Of a stretch of DNA of 47,023 nucleotides, positions 33,505-42,483 are shown piece after piece; position 1 is the first letter of the stretch, and the number at the start of each line of letters is the position of its first letter. Both the position numbers and the translations under genes were made by a program. The notes beneath the pieces are model-generated. The model was given only the letters and a program-made list of their open reading frames with translations, searched no databases and was not told where the DNA came from. The stretch covers positions 1 through 47,023 of the forward strand of contig CAZVLA010000010.1 of assembly GCA_964627805.1 (NCBI GenBank), given 5' to 3'. Source of the stretch: CAZAMI01 sp964627805. GTDB taxonomy: Archaea; Thermoproteota; Thermoprotei_A; Sulfolobales; NBVN01.

Positions 33505-35214
33505 CTAAACACCCGCTATAATTAACGTAGTACTTAAGGCAACACCTATACCAGCACCTGCGAGTAATAATGAGGAGTATGTGAGTAGTGACTCATAAAC
33601 ATCAACACCTAACCTAAGCGCTACGTACTTTATCAGAGCAGCTATTAAGAAAATCAAACCTACGTCAGGGGTTAGTGTCATGCCCAGCAGTATTGAGTAT
33701 AGGGAAAGCCCTGTAATACCCGTTACTTTCGTTAGTGCTAAGGAAGTAAACGCTATTAAAGCACCTATTATTATAGCTAGTAGATTAAATGATGTTAGGT
33801 CCCCATTATATACCATTGACATCCAAGTAACTATAGGGACCCACCTAAGTAGGTTTAGCTTGGGTGACCCGATCCCGTATGTAAGCAGGAGTAAGTGACC
33901 GTAAACCAGCGTTACGGGAGCTCCTATGAGTATGGCTAGGGAAAGTACTAGCGACGTTAGCTTAGGCGATATATTGAAGGAGTTACCCGCCTTAATCAAA
34001 TTCATAGAACTCCCAGCCAGGAACTGAGGCATGGGTGTGCCTGTATACGGGTCTAGGAATACGTAAGGTAACGCACCTCTAGCACCGCTTAGGAACAAAG
34101 CAAACGTTGCTGGAGGTAGTGTTGATTGAGATGCTGTACCTAACTCACCAACAACCCTCACCGTAACCACAATTAATACTAATTGGAGCATCACGTACAG
34201 AGGCATTACAGCCAGCACTCTAATTGGTAGCCCGCATATCATGAGGAGCGTTGGTAAAGGCATTACCAATAACGCTATGGCTGATGCGAGATTCTTTAGT
34301 AAGTACTTACTCCTAAATAAAAATCTAAACGTCAACCTAAATGCACCGTAATTACTTACGAAGTAATGAGTAGTAGCCACTACTATAAAACCTATAATTG
34401 ATGACGCAATTAACGGAGCTGCTGATAATGCTATATCAGAGGAAGTAACCGTAGGTAGTACGTACATTAGGTTTAGACTGACGAGTATAGGCGTTATGAA
34501 TACGTAAGTAATTAGGTTACCTAACCCAACACCTAATGTAGTGTTCAAAGGAATTAACATGGCTAGTGCGAATATGAATACGTCAAGAGAGATTGCTAGC
34601 GAAGAACCCGGCATAATTGCTTGAAGTGTAGGGGTGGCGTCTAGGGTAGGTACTCCATAGAGCATTACTAATGATTGAAGAAGCACACCTACGGCTATGG
34701 GTACGACTAACTTAGGCTTACTAAGTAGGCGCCCAACCCTAATTAGTAATGACGTAGCTAAACCTATTGGGTAGGGGAGCTTCTCCTTCTCTATGAAGTG
34801 CTTGCTCAGAACGTAAGCAATCAATACACCGGAAACAGAGACTGCAGTAGCGAAGAGGTAGAAGGAAAATGTGTCTAAGCTAGGTACGTAACCTCCAGTA
34901 AAGTAGAGCCACTTAGGCAGTAACTTAGTAGATCCTCTAGTAACTTCATCAAGCATAGTGTAAGTTATGTACATACCTGACGTGATCGCTGAGGAGAGTG
35001 AGAAACCAGTAGCTATTACCGTACTTATGAAATGCTCAATGAACGAGGGCCTCCTCCTTAACAATGCCGTAAGCAAAGCTAATGTAAGTATTGAAGCAAC
35101 TATGGGTGCCATCTCTGATGTTGTATAACCCGTTACCGCGTATCCGTAAGTATCGATAAACCCAAGTAATAACCCAACACATACACCAGCAATAATCGAT
35201 TTACTAATCTCCAT
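33505..35214 (-). CDS. OPT-family-like transporter, 569 aa
   Basis: The protein has about 14-16 hydrophobic helices. An EKEKLPYPIGLATSLLI segment closely resembles the LPYP-G-A-A motif of oligopeptide transporter (OPT/YSL) family members, and the early GLLLGFIDTYGYAVTGYT segment fits their first repeat. OPT proteins move peptides or metal chelates with protons. It is preceded by the DUF447 gene (19 bases) and followed by the MacB-like gene (two bases), an unusual mixed operon. Substrate unknown. Confidence 0.62.
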   Translation of the reverse strand: MEISKSIIAGVCVGLLLGFIDTYGYAVTGYTTSEMAPIVASILTLALLTALLRRRPSFIEHFISTVIATGFSLSSAITSGMYITYTMLDEVTRGSTKLLPKWLYFTGGYVPSLDTFSFYLFATAVSVSGVLIAYVLSKHFIEKEKLPYPIGLATSLLIRVGRLLSKPKLVVPIAVGVLLQSLVMLYGVPTLDATPTLQAIMPGSSLAISLDVFIFALAMLIPLNTTLGVGLGNLITYVFITPILVSLNLMYVLPTVTSSDIALSAAPLIASSIIGFIVVATTHYFVSNYGAFRLTFRFLFRSKYLLKNLASAIALLVMPLPTLLMICGLPIRVLAVMPLYVMLQLVLIVVTVRVVGELGTASQSTLPPATFALFLSGARGALPYVFLDPYTGTPMPQFLAGSSMNLIKAGNSFNISPKLTSLVLSLAILIGAPVTLVYGHLLLLTYGIGSPKLNLLRWVPIVTWMSMVYNGDLTSFNLLAIIIGALIAFTSLALTKVTGITGLSLYSILLGMTLTPDVGLIFLIAALIKYVALRLGVDVYESLLTYSSLLLAGAGIGVALSTTLIIAGV

Positions 35215-35233
35215 AACTCCCTACCAGTACTCG

Positions 35234-35908
35234 CTAATCACGTACATAGCAATTCCTTAGGGTATCTACTAACTTATTCACTAAGTATATACAGTCCCTT
35301 CTCACATCATAGTTACCTAGTTTATAAGCTGTACCTAGGGATTCCAGTACCTTTGATGAGTACTTAAGTATTAATTGATACTCTCTGCCTCTACGTTTAG
35401 GTAGGTCTGCACATAAAGCACTGACCTTAGTTAAGTATACTAGTGCCTCTATCATGGAAGAATTGGCTCTACTGTAACTAAGTACTGAACCCTCTCCTTG
35501 GATTACGTTAACCACCTCAAGAAGTACGCTAGCTACATCGTCGTTAATCTCCGCATTCCTGACTAAGCACTCAAGCACGTAATCAACCCCCTTAATTACT
35601 ATAGGTACATCAAGCTTCACCCCCCTACCGTAGCTCATATCCTCCCTACTATAGAGTGCCTTGAGGAATAACCTATAGTCATGAGTAATAATAATTGATG
35701 CTTTACCATTATTAAGTATGTTTTTAAGGGTCCTTGAGTTCCTATACGGCCTAATAAGTATTAACTCCGCATCATTAGATGCCTCTACTAAGTCAATACC
35801 CATAGGTGCAGGGTTTGGCGTACCGTCTTCGTTCAAAGTAATAACTATTGCTTCATGATGTCCCAACCTCAATACCCTCCTCAGTAACGACTTATACGCG
35901 CTATCCAT
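35234..35908 (-). CDS. DUF447-family protein (flavin-reductase-like split barrel)
   Basis: The 224-aa protein opens with a split-barrel-like domain (HHEAIVITLNEDGTPNPAPM, then ELILIRPYRNSRTLKNIL) that marks DUF447, an FMN-binding-fold family often found beside tetrahydromethanopterin and methanofuran genes. A helical C-terminal half follows. Its role is not established. The divergent MptE-like and beta-RFAP synthase genes support a place in C1-cofactor metabolism. It is the first gene of the minus-strand run leading to the OPT and ABC genes. Confidence 0.78.
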   Translation of the reverse strand: MDSAYKSLLRRVLRLGHHEAIVITLNEDGTPNPAPMGIDLVEASNDAELILIRPYRNSRTLKNILNNGKASIIITHDYRLFLKALYSREDMSYGRGVKLDVPIVIKGVDYVLECLVRNAEINDDVASVLLEVVNVIQGEGSVLSYSRANSSMIEALVYLTKVSALCADLPKRRGREYQLILKYSSKVLESLGTAYKLGNYDVRRDCIYLVNKLVDTLRNCYVRD

Positions 35909-35995
35909 ACCTAATCACATCGCCCTTTACGCCAGCTAATCACTGCTACTGACGTTTAAAATCCTTAATAATTCAAGTAGAGTGGTGCTGGTTAG

Positions 35996-36721
35996 GTGGA
36001 CTTAAGAAATCCCGCACTCTGGGGGTTAATTTATGATTTAATAAGGTATGATATGGGGTACGACTTAGGCAAGGATTTGGAGGCTACGTATATTGCATCA
36101 CTGCATAGGCCGGAAGGTCTCTGGAGGTGCTTAAGTATCTTAAAGGACGCTATTAGAGGTAATTCCGTACTAGTTGTCGGGGCTTCAGATAGTTGTAAGT
36201 ACTGCTTAAGGTACATCAGTAGTTACGATGTAGTAATTGCGGCTGATGGTGCGATGAGGTGTTGCATTAATGAATGCGGTTTAATTCCTGATATCGTAGT
36301 TACTGATTTAGATGGTATAGGTGTTGATGATATATTAAGCAATCCTAGGTCGATATACGTAATTCACTTCCACGGTGATAACATCCCCACAGCATCTTAC
36401 ATAGCATCAATACTTCATAACTTGGGATTATCGTATGTAAATACCGTACAGACATACCCTAATCCCTACGGTACGTTTATATTTGGAGGCTTTACCGATG
36501 GTGATAGAGCTACCTACCTAGCATACTACTTCGGAGCTAGGAGGATAGGACTCGTAGGATTCGACTTTAGAGGGTCTGTGGGTAGGTACTCAAAAACACG
36601 TACTTACTCAAGACGTACTAACGTGGCGGTTAAGAAACGTAAGTTAATGTGGGCTTATAGGTTACTTAACCTCCTAAAGAATCTAGGAAGAGGTGAAGTG
36701 ATTATTGAGTACCTCAAGTAG
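35996..36721 (+). CDS. mptE: MptE-like 6-hydroxymethylpterin diphosphokinase
   Basis: The 241-aa protein has the DUF115/MptE motifs: SVLVVGASDSCK, IAADGAMRCCI, PDIVVTDLDGIG and IHFHGDN, then GFTDGDRATYLA and LVGFDF. MptE transfers diphosphate from ATP to 6-hydroxymethyl-7,8-dihydropterin, an early step of tetrahydromethanopterin (and archaeal folate) synthesis. GTG 35996 follows GGTTAGGTGG. The 3' end overlaps the beta-RFAP synthase gene by 17 bases, so the pair is coupled. Confidence 0.88.
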   Translation: MDLRNPALWGLIYDLIRYDMGYDLGKDLEATYIASLHRPEGLWRCLSILKDAIRGNSVLVVGASDSCKYCLRYISSYDVVIAADGAMRCCINECGLIPDIVVTDLDGIGVDDILSNPRSIYVIHFHGDNIPTASYIASILHNLGLSYVNTVQTYPNPYGTFIFGGFTDGDRATYLAYYFGARRIGLVGFDFRGSVGRYSKTRTYSRRTNVAVKKRKLMWAYRLLNLLKNLGRGEVIIEYLK

Positions 36722-37691
36722 TGAGGAAGTGGTTGTGAGGGCAGGGTACAGAATACACTTAGGGTTCTATAGGTTCCTAGATGCTGACATAGCATACGGT
36801 GGTATAGCCGCGTCTCTTGAGAATCCCCAACTAATGGTTTGTGCTAGGAAGTGCGATAAATTCTTTATTGACTCACCAACAAACGAAGGAAAGGAAATTA
36901 CTAAGAGGGTACTTGAGTTTCTAGGTATTAATAACGTATGTATCGAGGTAGGTGGTTTCTTAGCCCATCACGTAGGGTTAGGGACGACCACGCGCTTAAT
37001 ACTGAGTACGTTAACAGCTGTAGCCACGCTTTATAGGTTAGACATAGACATTACTGAAGTAGCTATTAAGTTAGGTGTTGGGAGACCTTCAGCGGCTGGG
37101 CTCTATACGTTCCTCTACGGTAACTTAGTAGTCGATAGTGGCTTTAGTAGTAAATGCTTGGGTAAGGTACGAAGCATTGAGTGCGTACCTAAGCCCATAG
37201 CTATACTCCCAATACCTAGGGATTGGTACGTAATCGTAGTTACCCCGTTAAGTAAGGAGGGACTTAGTGGTGAGGAGGAGCTTAGGATTCTGGAAGTAGT
37301 TAAGGAGCATCCTAAGCAGAAGGAACTATATAGGGAGGTCAGTAACTTACTCTCATCAATAGTACTTAATGACTTTAAATCATTTAGTACCTCATTAAGG
37401 AGGATCCAGGAATTAACTGGCGAGTACTTCAGTGATTATCAAGGAGGAATATTCCGTAATGACGTTTGTAGTGAGGTAATTGATTTACTTAATAAATTAG
37501 GTATAGTAGCTACTGGTCAAAGTAGTTGGGGACCTACGGTGTATGGATTCACGAACTCTTATACGAAAGCTATAGAGGCTAGGAATAGTATTAGGTACTT
37601 ACTAAGTAGGAAGGGGATCCAGTATAGGGTATGGATCACGTCAGTATCAAGTACAGGTCACACAACAACCATATACCTTAGAGGTAGGTGA
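36705..37691 (+). CDS. mptG: beta-ribofuranosylaminobenzene 5'-phosphate synthase
   Basis: The 328-aa GHMP-superfamily protein has RAGYRIHLGFYRF near the start, the Gly-rich HHVGLGTTTRLILS loop, GVGRPSAAGLYTFLYG and a C-terminal GQSSWGPTVYGF motif. These match beta-RFAP synthase, which condenses p-hydroxybenzoate or p-aminobenzoate with PRPP in the first committed step to the methanopterin side chain. TTG 36705 is favoured because GGTGA lies eight bases upstream; GTG 36729 is an alternative. It overlaps mptE and converges with the AglH-like gene. Confidence 0.9.
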   Translation: MSTSSSEEVVVRAGYRIHLGFYRFLDADIAYGGIAASLENPQLMVCARKCDKFFIDSPTNEGKEITKRVLEFLGINNVCIEVGGFLAHHVGLGTTTRLILSTLTAVATLYRLDIDITEVAIKLGVGRPSAAGLYTFLYGNLVVDSGFSSKCLGKVRSIECVPKPIAILPIPRDWYVIVVTPLSKEGLSGEEELRILEVVKEHPKQKELYREVSNLLSSIVLNDFKSFSTSLRRIQELTGEYFSDYQGGIFRNDVCSEVIDLLNKLGIVATGQSSWGPTVYGFTNSYTKAIEARNSIRYLLSRKGIQYRVWITSVSSTGHTTTIYLRGR

Positions 37692-37692
37692 A

Positions 37693-38700
37693 TTAATGAG
37701 TAAGTAAGTAATACGTAAGTAACGATACTGTAGTAACTACACAATAAACTATTGCGTAGGACTTAATCACGTCTAACTCACTTAATGCTTTCCTCAACGT
37801 AATTAACTGAACTAACGTTATCGGAGCTGACTCACTCTTACTCGCCTCTATCCTCCAATCATTAGTTAATCTAACAGGCCTCTCGATATTCTCCTTGCTC
37901 TTAAACCCCCTAATAGATGCTAAGATACTGAACCCATTCAGTACTAATGGTGTTAAGGTCATTAGGGCTAGGAACTCCCTCCTAGACATTAGTATAACTG
38001 AAGCTATTAACGCCCCCATGAGGTGCGAACCGCAGTTGCCGTTGAAGACCTTAGCGGGGTACATATTGAATGGTGCGTAAGCTATTAATGCTATTACCGA
38101 GAAGAGTAAGTACTCCTTAAAACCACTTAAGGGTGTAGGTCCCTTAAGTAAGGATCCAATACCCACTGCAGTAAGTAGCGCAAACACAACTATAAGTGCT
38201 GTACCGTTCTGTGTGTCCGACATATTAACTCCATTAGCTAATACACTGTAGAGTATAGCTATGAGTATCGGGTAAACGATAGTTAACCTTAGTTCACCAA
38301 CTAATGGAACGAAAGGATGTGGTGAGTACGTACCTAAGGCAATCACCGGTAATGCAGGAACCATGAACACGAAAAGCTTCTTAAAAGGACCCACACCTCT
38401 AAAGTCATCGATTAACCCTATAATACCAGCTAAAACAACTGATAATGAATACGCGAATACGTTATAATTACTTAATCCATTACTAACTAGGTAGTTAAAT
38501 AGTGAGTATAGAGTTAATACGGTGAACACTATTAACAGACTAATACCTCCTACCTTAGGTATTAATGGTCTCTTAGGTTTATGCGCATCAGGTGCAACAA
38601 GCCCTTTTCTCTCCTCGATTACTTTAGTAATGTACGTAAGCACTAGAGTAAGTACGTAAGCGGTAATCAGTAGTACTGTATTAACCACTACCTCCCCCAA
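37693..38700 (-). CDS. MraY/AglH-like glycosyl-1-phosphate transferase
   Basis: The 335-aa membrane protein has about ten helices and motifs of the polyprenyl-phosphate HexNAc-1-P transferase family: PKVGGISLL, LIDDFRGVGPFKK (the DD pair), NGVNMSDTQNGT and NGNCGSHLMGAL. It would load GlcNAc-1-P or a related sugar onto dolichyl phosphate to start N-glycans that decorate the S-layer. The start may be TTG 38700 or GTG 38688, given a GGGGGAGG ribosome site. Its stop is one base from the mptG stop (convergent). Confidence 0.87.
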   Translation of the reverse strand: MGEVVVNTVLLITAYVLTLVLTYITKVIEERKGLVAPDAHKPKRPLIPKVGGISLLIVFTVLTLYSLFNYLVSNGLSNYNVFAYSLSVVLAGIIGLIDDFRGVGPFKKLFVFMVPALPVIALGTYSPHPFVPLVGELRLTIVYPILIAILYSVLANGVNMSDTQNGTALIVVFALLTAVGIGSLLKGPTPLSGFKEYLLFSVIALIAYAPFNMYPAKVFNGNCGSHLMGALIASVILMSRREFLALMTLTPLVLNGFSILASIRGFKSKENIERPVRLTNDWRIEASKSESAPITLVQLITLRKALSELDVIKSYAIVYCVVTTVSLLTYYLLTH

Positions 38701-38776
38701 TGCATTAGGAGTATGGGAATAAAAACGTAATTACGTAGTACTTCATAGGAGCTAAACTTACTTTAGGTGGTTACGG

Positions 38777-39670
38777 TTGCCTACTAAGGTAGCTGTAGTA
38801 CATGATACTCCAGTACCTACACCTACGTCTAAGCAGTTACTACTTGAGTTCATAAAGCGGGGGGTTAAGGCTACATACCTACGCATATCTAGGTTATCCG
38901 TAAGGATTGAGGAGGAAGGCATAACGATATACTACGGTAGGCGTAGGAAGTTAATGCTCAATGCATGCATAGTTAGGGGCTTAGGTGTTGCTTTATCTAC
39001 TGAAATGCTGTTTAGGAGGATAGACGTAATTAGGGGCATTGAGGGTAGTGGGGCATTAGTCATTAACCCACCTAACTCCATGTTACTAGCTAGGGATAAG
39101 TTAATGACAGTAATGAAGCTTAAGCAGGAAGGTATTAACGTACCGCACACAGCGGTCGTTGAGGATGTATTCGAAGCTGTTGAGATCGTACGTAACTGGG
39201 GCACGGTGGTGGTTAAGCCTATAGTAGGTAGTTTAGGTTATGGATCACTAAAGATCTCCGACCCCGATATAATGTACGTAATAGCACGTACTTGGCTCTC
39301 ACATGGACAACCAATATACATTCAGAAGTTCACTAGATCAAGTAATAGGGATATAAGAGTGTTCGTAGTAGGTGATGAGGTCTTAGGGGCCATATACCGC
39401 TACGCACCACCGAATTCCTGGAAAACTAACGTGGCTCAAGGGGGTAAGGCTGAGAAGGCCTTAGTGAGTGATGAGGTTAAGGAGATAGCCATTAAAGCTA
39501 CTAAAGCCTTAGGGTTACTATACGCTGGTGTTGATATAGGCGAGTGTGAGGATGGTTATGTAGTTTATGAAGTTAACTCATCACCTCAGTGGAGCGGATT
39601 CATGAGTGCTACGGGGATTAACCCTGCACCTAAGATCGTTGAGTTAGTCATTGATTTAATTAGGAGGTAA
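38777..39670 (+). CDS. RimK/MptN-like ATP-grasp ligase
   Basis: The 297-aa ATP-grasp protein has LVINPPNSMLLARDKLMT, VVKPIVGSLGYG (the KP and Gly-rich loop), the RDIRVFVVGDEVLGAI strand pair and YEVNSSPQWSGF (metal-binding E-x-N). This is the RimK clade, which adds amino acids to carboxylates, such as Glu to tetrahydromethanopterin (MptN), coenzyme F420 (CofF), LysW or ribosomal S6. The nearby mptE and mptG genes favour a pterin substrate, but lysine-biosynthesis ligase is possible. TTG 38777 follows AGGTGG. Confidence 0.85.
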   Translation: MPTKVAVVHDTPVPTPTSKQLLLEFIKRGVKATYLRISRLSVRIEEEGITIYYGRRRKLMLNACIVRGLGVALSTEMLFRRIDVIRGIEGSGALVINPPNSMLLARDKLMTVMKLKQEGINVPHTAVVEDVFEAVEIVRNWGTVVVKPIVGSLGYGSLKISDPDIMYVIARTWLSHGQPIYIQKFTRSSNRDIRVFVVGDEVLGAIYRYAPPNSWKTNVAQGGKAEKALVSDEVKEIAIKATKALGLLYAGVDIGECEDGYVVYEVNSSPQWSGFMSATGINPAPKIVELVIDLIRR

Positions 39671-40153
39671 CTAAGCCTTAATGAACCTCCGCAACATCTC
39701 AATAACACGGACGATTGATTCCGTCTCATAGTGCTTCCTAAGTACGTACTTCACGTTAATCTCCTTAACACCATTAACAGAACTTATCATGTCTATAACC
39801 TTAGATAATTCTTCATTACTTGATGTAATGATCTTAGTTAATATCGGGTACTCACCGCTTACTTCATATATCTCTGAAATACCCTCTATCTTAGCTATAT
39901 CACTAACTACTTTATGTAGGTACTTAGGCTCTACCTTAATCTCTACGAAGGATTCAACACCCAATCCTAACCTACTATAGTCTATAAGTATTGTAAACCC
40001 CTTAAGCACACCTAGGTCAAGTAACTTATTTATCCTTGAGTATACCGTTGATTCACCTATCGATAATTCCTTAGCTATTCTCCTAAAGGGTGTTCTTGAG
40101 TTCTTAAGAAGTATCTCAAGGATCTTTAAGTCAAGTGAATCCACTACCGGCAT
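39671..40153 (-). CDS. Lrp/AsnC-family transcription regulator
   Basis: About 160 aa, with an N-terminal winged helix-turn-helix (LDLKILEILLKNSRTPFRRI, then ELSIGESTVYSRINKL) and a C-terminal RAM ligand-binding domain (VESFVEIKV, GISEIYEVSGEYPILTKI). Such proteins sense amino acids and control transport or biosynthesis. ATG 40153 is chosen since homologues begin close to the HTH; TTG 40174 would add seven residues. The gene overlaps the upstream 84-aa gene in another frame. It abuts the ATP-grasp gene tail to tail with no gap. Confidence 0.9.
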   Translation of the reverse strand: MPVVDSLDLKILEILLKNSRTPFRRIAKELSIGESTVYSRINKLLDLGVLKGFTILIDYSRLGLGVESFVEIKVEPKYLHKVVSDIAKIEGISEIYEVSGEYPILTKIITSSNEELSKVIDMISSVNGVKEINVKYVLRKHYETESIVRVIEMLRRFIKA

Positions 40154-40385
40154 TCTTACTACAGCCCCTACCAAACCTCTTAATTACGTGTATTATATAG
40201 CCGTTACCTACCTCCTCAATATCCGTCAGGGATAGCTCCTTAGATATTAGGTACTTAGGTGCTAATGTTAGTAATTCATTCGGTACTGAGCGAAGTACTA
40301 TACTTACTTCTTCATCACACTCTAACTCAGTACTTAGCTTCTCAATCAACCTCCTCAATTCCTTAACGGACCTTACCTCAAACAT
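40131..40385 (-). CDS. small hypothetical protein, 84 aa
   Basis: The 84-aa acidic-then-basic protein begins MFEVRSVKELRRLIEKL and ends with a Lys/Arg/Gly/Ser segment. A central NGYIIHVIKRFG strand is visible. It overlaps the start of the Lrp-type regulator, suggesting coupled expression. ATG 40385 is preceded by weak ribosome-site sequence. No family recognised; it could be a small partner of the regulator or RNA-related, but nothing in the sequence proves either. Confidence 0.55.
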   Translation of the reverse strand: MFEVRSVKELRRLIEKLSTELECDEEVSIVLRSVPNELLTLAPKYLISKELSLTDIEEVGNGYIIHVIKRFGRGCSKNAGSGFT

Positions 40386-40474
40386 GTACGAACACCTTTA
40401 CTGTCATTATGAGGTTTCTACTACATTATTTAGGGGTTAGTAAAATTAATAGGTATGGATGACTCGTTCAACTT

Positions 40475-40822
40475 GTGGGTAGGGGTGTGTTGATACGTAT
40501 TAAGTTGATTATAGAGTCATCAACACTCATTCCAGGGGATGTTATTAAAGAGATAGGTAGGTTACGTAATGAGCTTAGGCTTAGTGGTTGTAGGTGCTCA
40601 GATAACGTACCTCCACTACTCTGCCTTTGTAGGGGAACCCTGCTTAGGCTTGTCTTCACTAGAGCTACGAGGGAGTCAATCATGGGTGTGGGTACGTACC
40701 ATGGAATTACGTTAATAATGACTGTTGAATCTACGGAGCCGTCATCAGCGTTTGAGATATGCGATAAAGTAGCATCCATCCTTAAGTCCTTAGGTTTTAG
40801 GGTATCACTACATTACGACTAG
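40475..40822 (+). CDS. hypothetical protein, 115 aa
   Basis: A 115-aa alpha/beta protein with a cluster of four Cys in the middle (GCRCSDNVPPLLCLC), which may bind metal, and a strand-helix C-terminus (ICDKVASILKSLGFRV). Its start is uncertain among GTG 40475, GTG 40487 and TTG 40490, all near a GGGTAGGGGTG ribosome site. The stop overlaps the convergent DUF1614 gene by four bases. Function not recognised. Confidence 0.55.
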   Translation: MGRGVLIRIKLIIESSTLIPGDVIKEIGRLRNELRLSGCRCSDNVPPLLCLCRGTLLRLVFTRATRESIMGVGTYHGITLIMTVESTEPSSAFEICDKVASILKSLGFRVSLHYD

Positions 40823-41559
40823 GTAGGTAGCACATTAAGTAATAGCACTAAGTACTTACTTAGTAATGATGACATCATGGGTAATAGGATGAGTGCATCA
40901 GCTACGCCAGCACCTCCTACGCTTAACACGCCGGAGCTACTGGGTAGTAATTTCTTAATTCCATGTACTTCATTACCTATCAGTAATGATATGTAAGTTA
41001 CCGTGAATGACGTAGCGAATGCTACTTCAGCATTAAATACCATACCCACTAGTGAGTTAAGAATCACAGCTATACTTAATGTCTTAAGTAGTGGTATACC
41101 TACGTACGAATTACCTACCTTATACGTCCTGTTAACAGTAATCGTTAGTACTGTAATTACTAATGTAGCCATTATTACGTAGTTCATGATGTACCCATTA
41201 ATTGCTAGGTAGTTCCTTACTAACCTAGTAAGTAGGATACAAGCAATTACGGCAGGTATGACGGCTCCTGTGGCGTTAATTAATACTAAGGTATTACCCA
41301 CTCTACGTATTCTAACCTCCTTGTAAAGCACCTTATTCTCAACATTAATAACCACTGGTATGCTTAATTCATGTGCGTAGAGCCTCTTAAGTATCTTAAA
41401 ATCAAGTACTGAAAGCACGTGTGAGAGTATAACTAGTGATGGCGCTGTAAACGTAGCTAGGGGCTCCGGCAAACCTAAGTAGAGCAGTAGTTCACGTATG
41501 AAGAGCGCATATATGAAATCAATAGCTACTGCGTACACAGTCCTTAACACGCCACGCAC
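40819..41559 (-). CDS. DUF1614-family membrane protein
   Basis: The 246-aa protein has about seven hydrophobic helices and the late motif SVGGAGVADALILLPMMS, close to the GGAG-DG motif of DUF1614 proteins. A short soluble loop with basic residues (YKEVRIRRVGN) lies between helices two and three. The family is widespread in archaea and of unknown function. It is divergent from the CitG-like gene. Confidence 0.72.
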   Translation of the reverse strand: MRGVLRTVYAVAIDFIYALFIRELLLYLGLPEPLATFTAPSLVILSHVLSVLDFKILKRLYAHELSIPVVINVENKVLYKEVRIRRVGNTLVLINATGAVIPAVIACILLTRLVRNYLAINGYIMNYVIMATLVITVLTITVNRTYKVGNSYVGIPLLKTLSIAVILNSLVGMVFNAEVAFATSFTVTYISLLIGNEVHGIKKLLPSSSGVLSVGGAGVADALILLPMMSSLLSKYLVLLLNVLPT

Positions 41560-41625
41560 CTAGAGGCTTACTAAGGTATATGATACCTTTTAAGGTGAAT
41601 GTCTGTATTTTATTGCGGTACTTAG

Positions 41626-42483
41626 GTGGTGGGTTTGGTTAAGGTCCTTAAGGCATTAATAGAGAGTATAGACTTAAGTATATACTCATACGTAAAGCCC
41701 GGAGCTCCCCATAGATTTTCAACTCATTTCCTAGACCTCCACAGCTACGTTAGATCAGTTACTGAGTCCCTTGAGTGTTACTTAAGAGCTATTAGAGCTG
41801 GTGAGGAGGTAGGTGAGGGTAGGTTAGGACTTGATCGCGTAGGTCTTGGGGACCTCATATCTGATGCGTTAAGGTTATCCGCTAAGGTACTAAGTTTTAA
41901 GAACGTACCTGATATTCACCTAATACTCATTCCAGTAACTACCGTAGCTTCTTACGCGTTAAAAATGGAGTCCAGTAAGGAGGGTTTCGTAAGGAGATTC
42001 GTGAGGGGTTTGAAGGACATTATGCTCTATACAGGTACTGAGGACGTACTAAAGGTTTATGAAGCACTAAGGAATTACGGAGGTAGGTACGCTGAGGTAA
42101 TCGATTACGTATCACTAACTAGGGGTAGGATACTTTCTGAGAGACTCACACTGATTGACTTCTATAGTGAATTAGGTAGTAAGGACTTTATGCTTAAGTT
42201 CTTCACTTCTAAGTATGATAGGCTAGCTACATACGCTAGGAAATTCGTTGATACCTACATAGGTACAGGTGATTACAACGCAGCAACCACTAGTACGTAT
42301 GCCCTCATCTTAAGTGAGGCCGCTAATATACGTATTGAAGTAGTTATTAAGAGTCGTAATGACTTACTAAGGTTGCTTAGGGTTGATAGAGAATTAATAA
42401 GTAAGGGTAAAAACTACTCATCATTAATCCCCATACTTACCTCATCAGTACTTACTGGTGAGCTTATACTTACTTACCACTAA
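41626..42483 (+). CDS. CitG/MdcB-like (triphosphoribosyl-dephospho-CoA synthase family) protein
   Basis: The 285-aa helical protein has YVKPGAPHRFSTHFLDLHSY near the start, which matches the KPG-x-HR(F/D) active-site region of CitG-like proteins, and a later NVPDIHLILIPVTTVASYA helix like their TN-H-G-LLLLAPLA segment. Members of this family with no citrate lyase partner are found in tetrahydromethanopterin clusters of methylotrophs, which fits the local cofactor genes. GTG 41626 follows GGTGG. It overlaps the phosphoesterase gene by 14 bases (convergent). Confidence 0.6.
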   Translation: MVGLVKVLKALIESIDLSIYSYVKPGAPHRFSTHFLDLHSYVRSVTESLECYLRAIRAGEEVGEGRLGLDRVGLGDLISDALRLSAKVLSFKNVPDIHLILIPVTTVASYALKMESSKEGFVRRFVRGLKDIMLYTGTEDVLKVYEALRNYGGRYAEVIDYVSLTRGRILSERLTLIDFYSELGSKDFMLKFFTSKYDRLATYARKFVDTYIGTGDYNAATTSTYALILSEAANIRIEVVIKSRNDLLRLLRVDRELISKGKNYSSLIPILTSSVLTGELILTYH

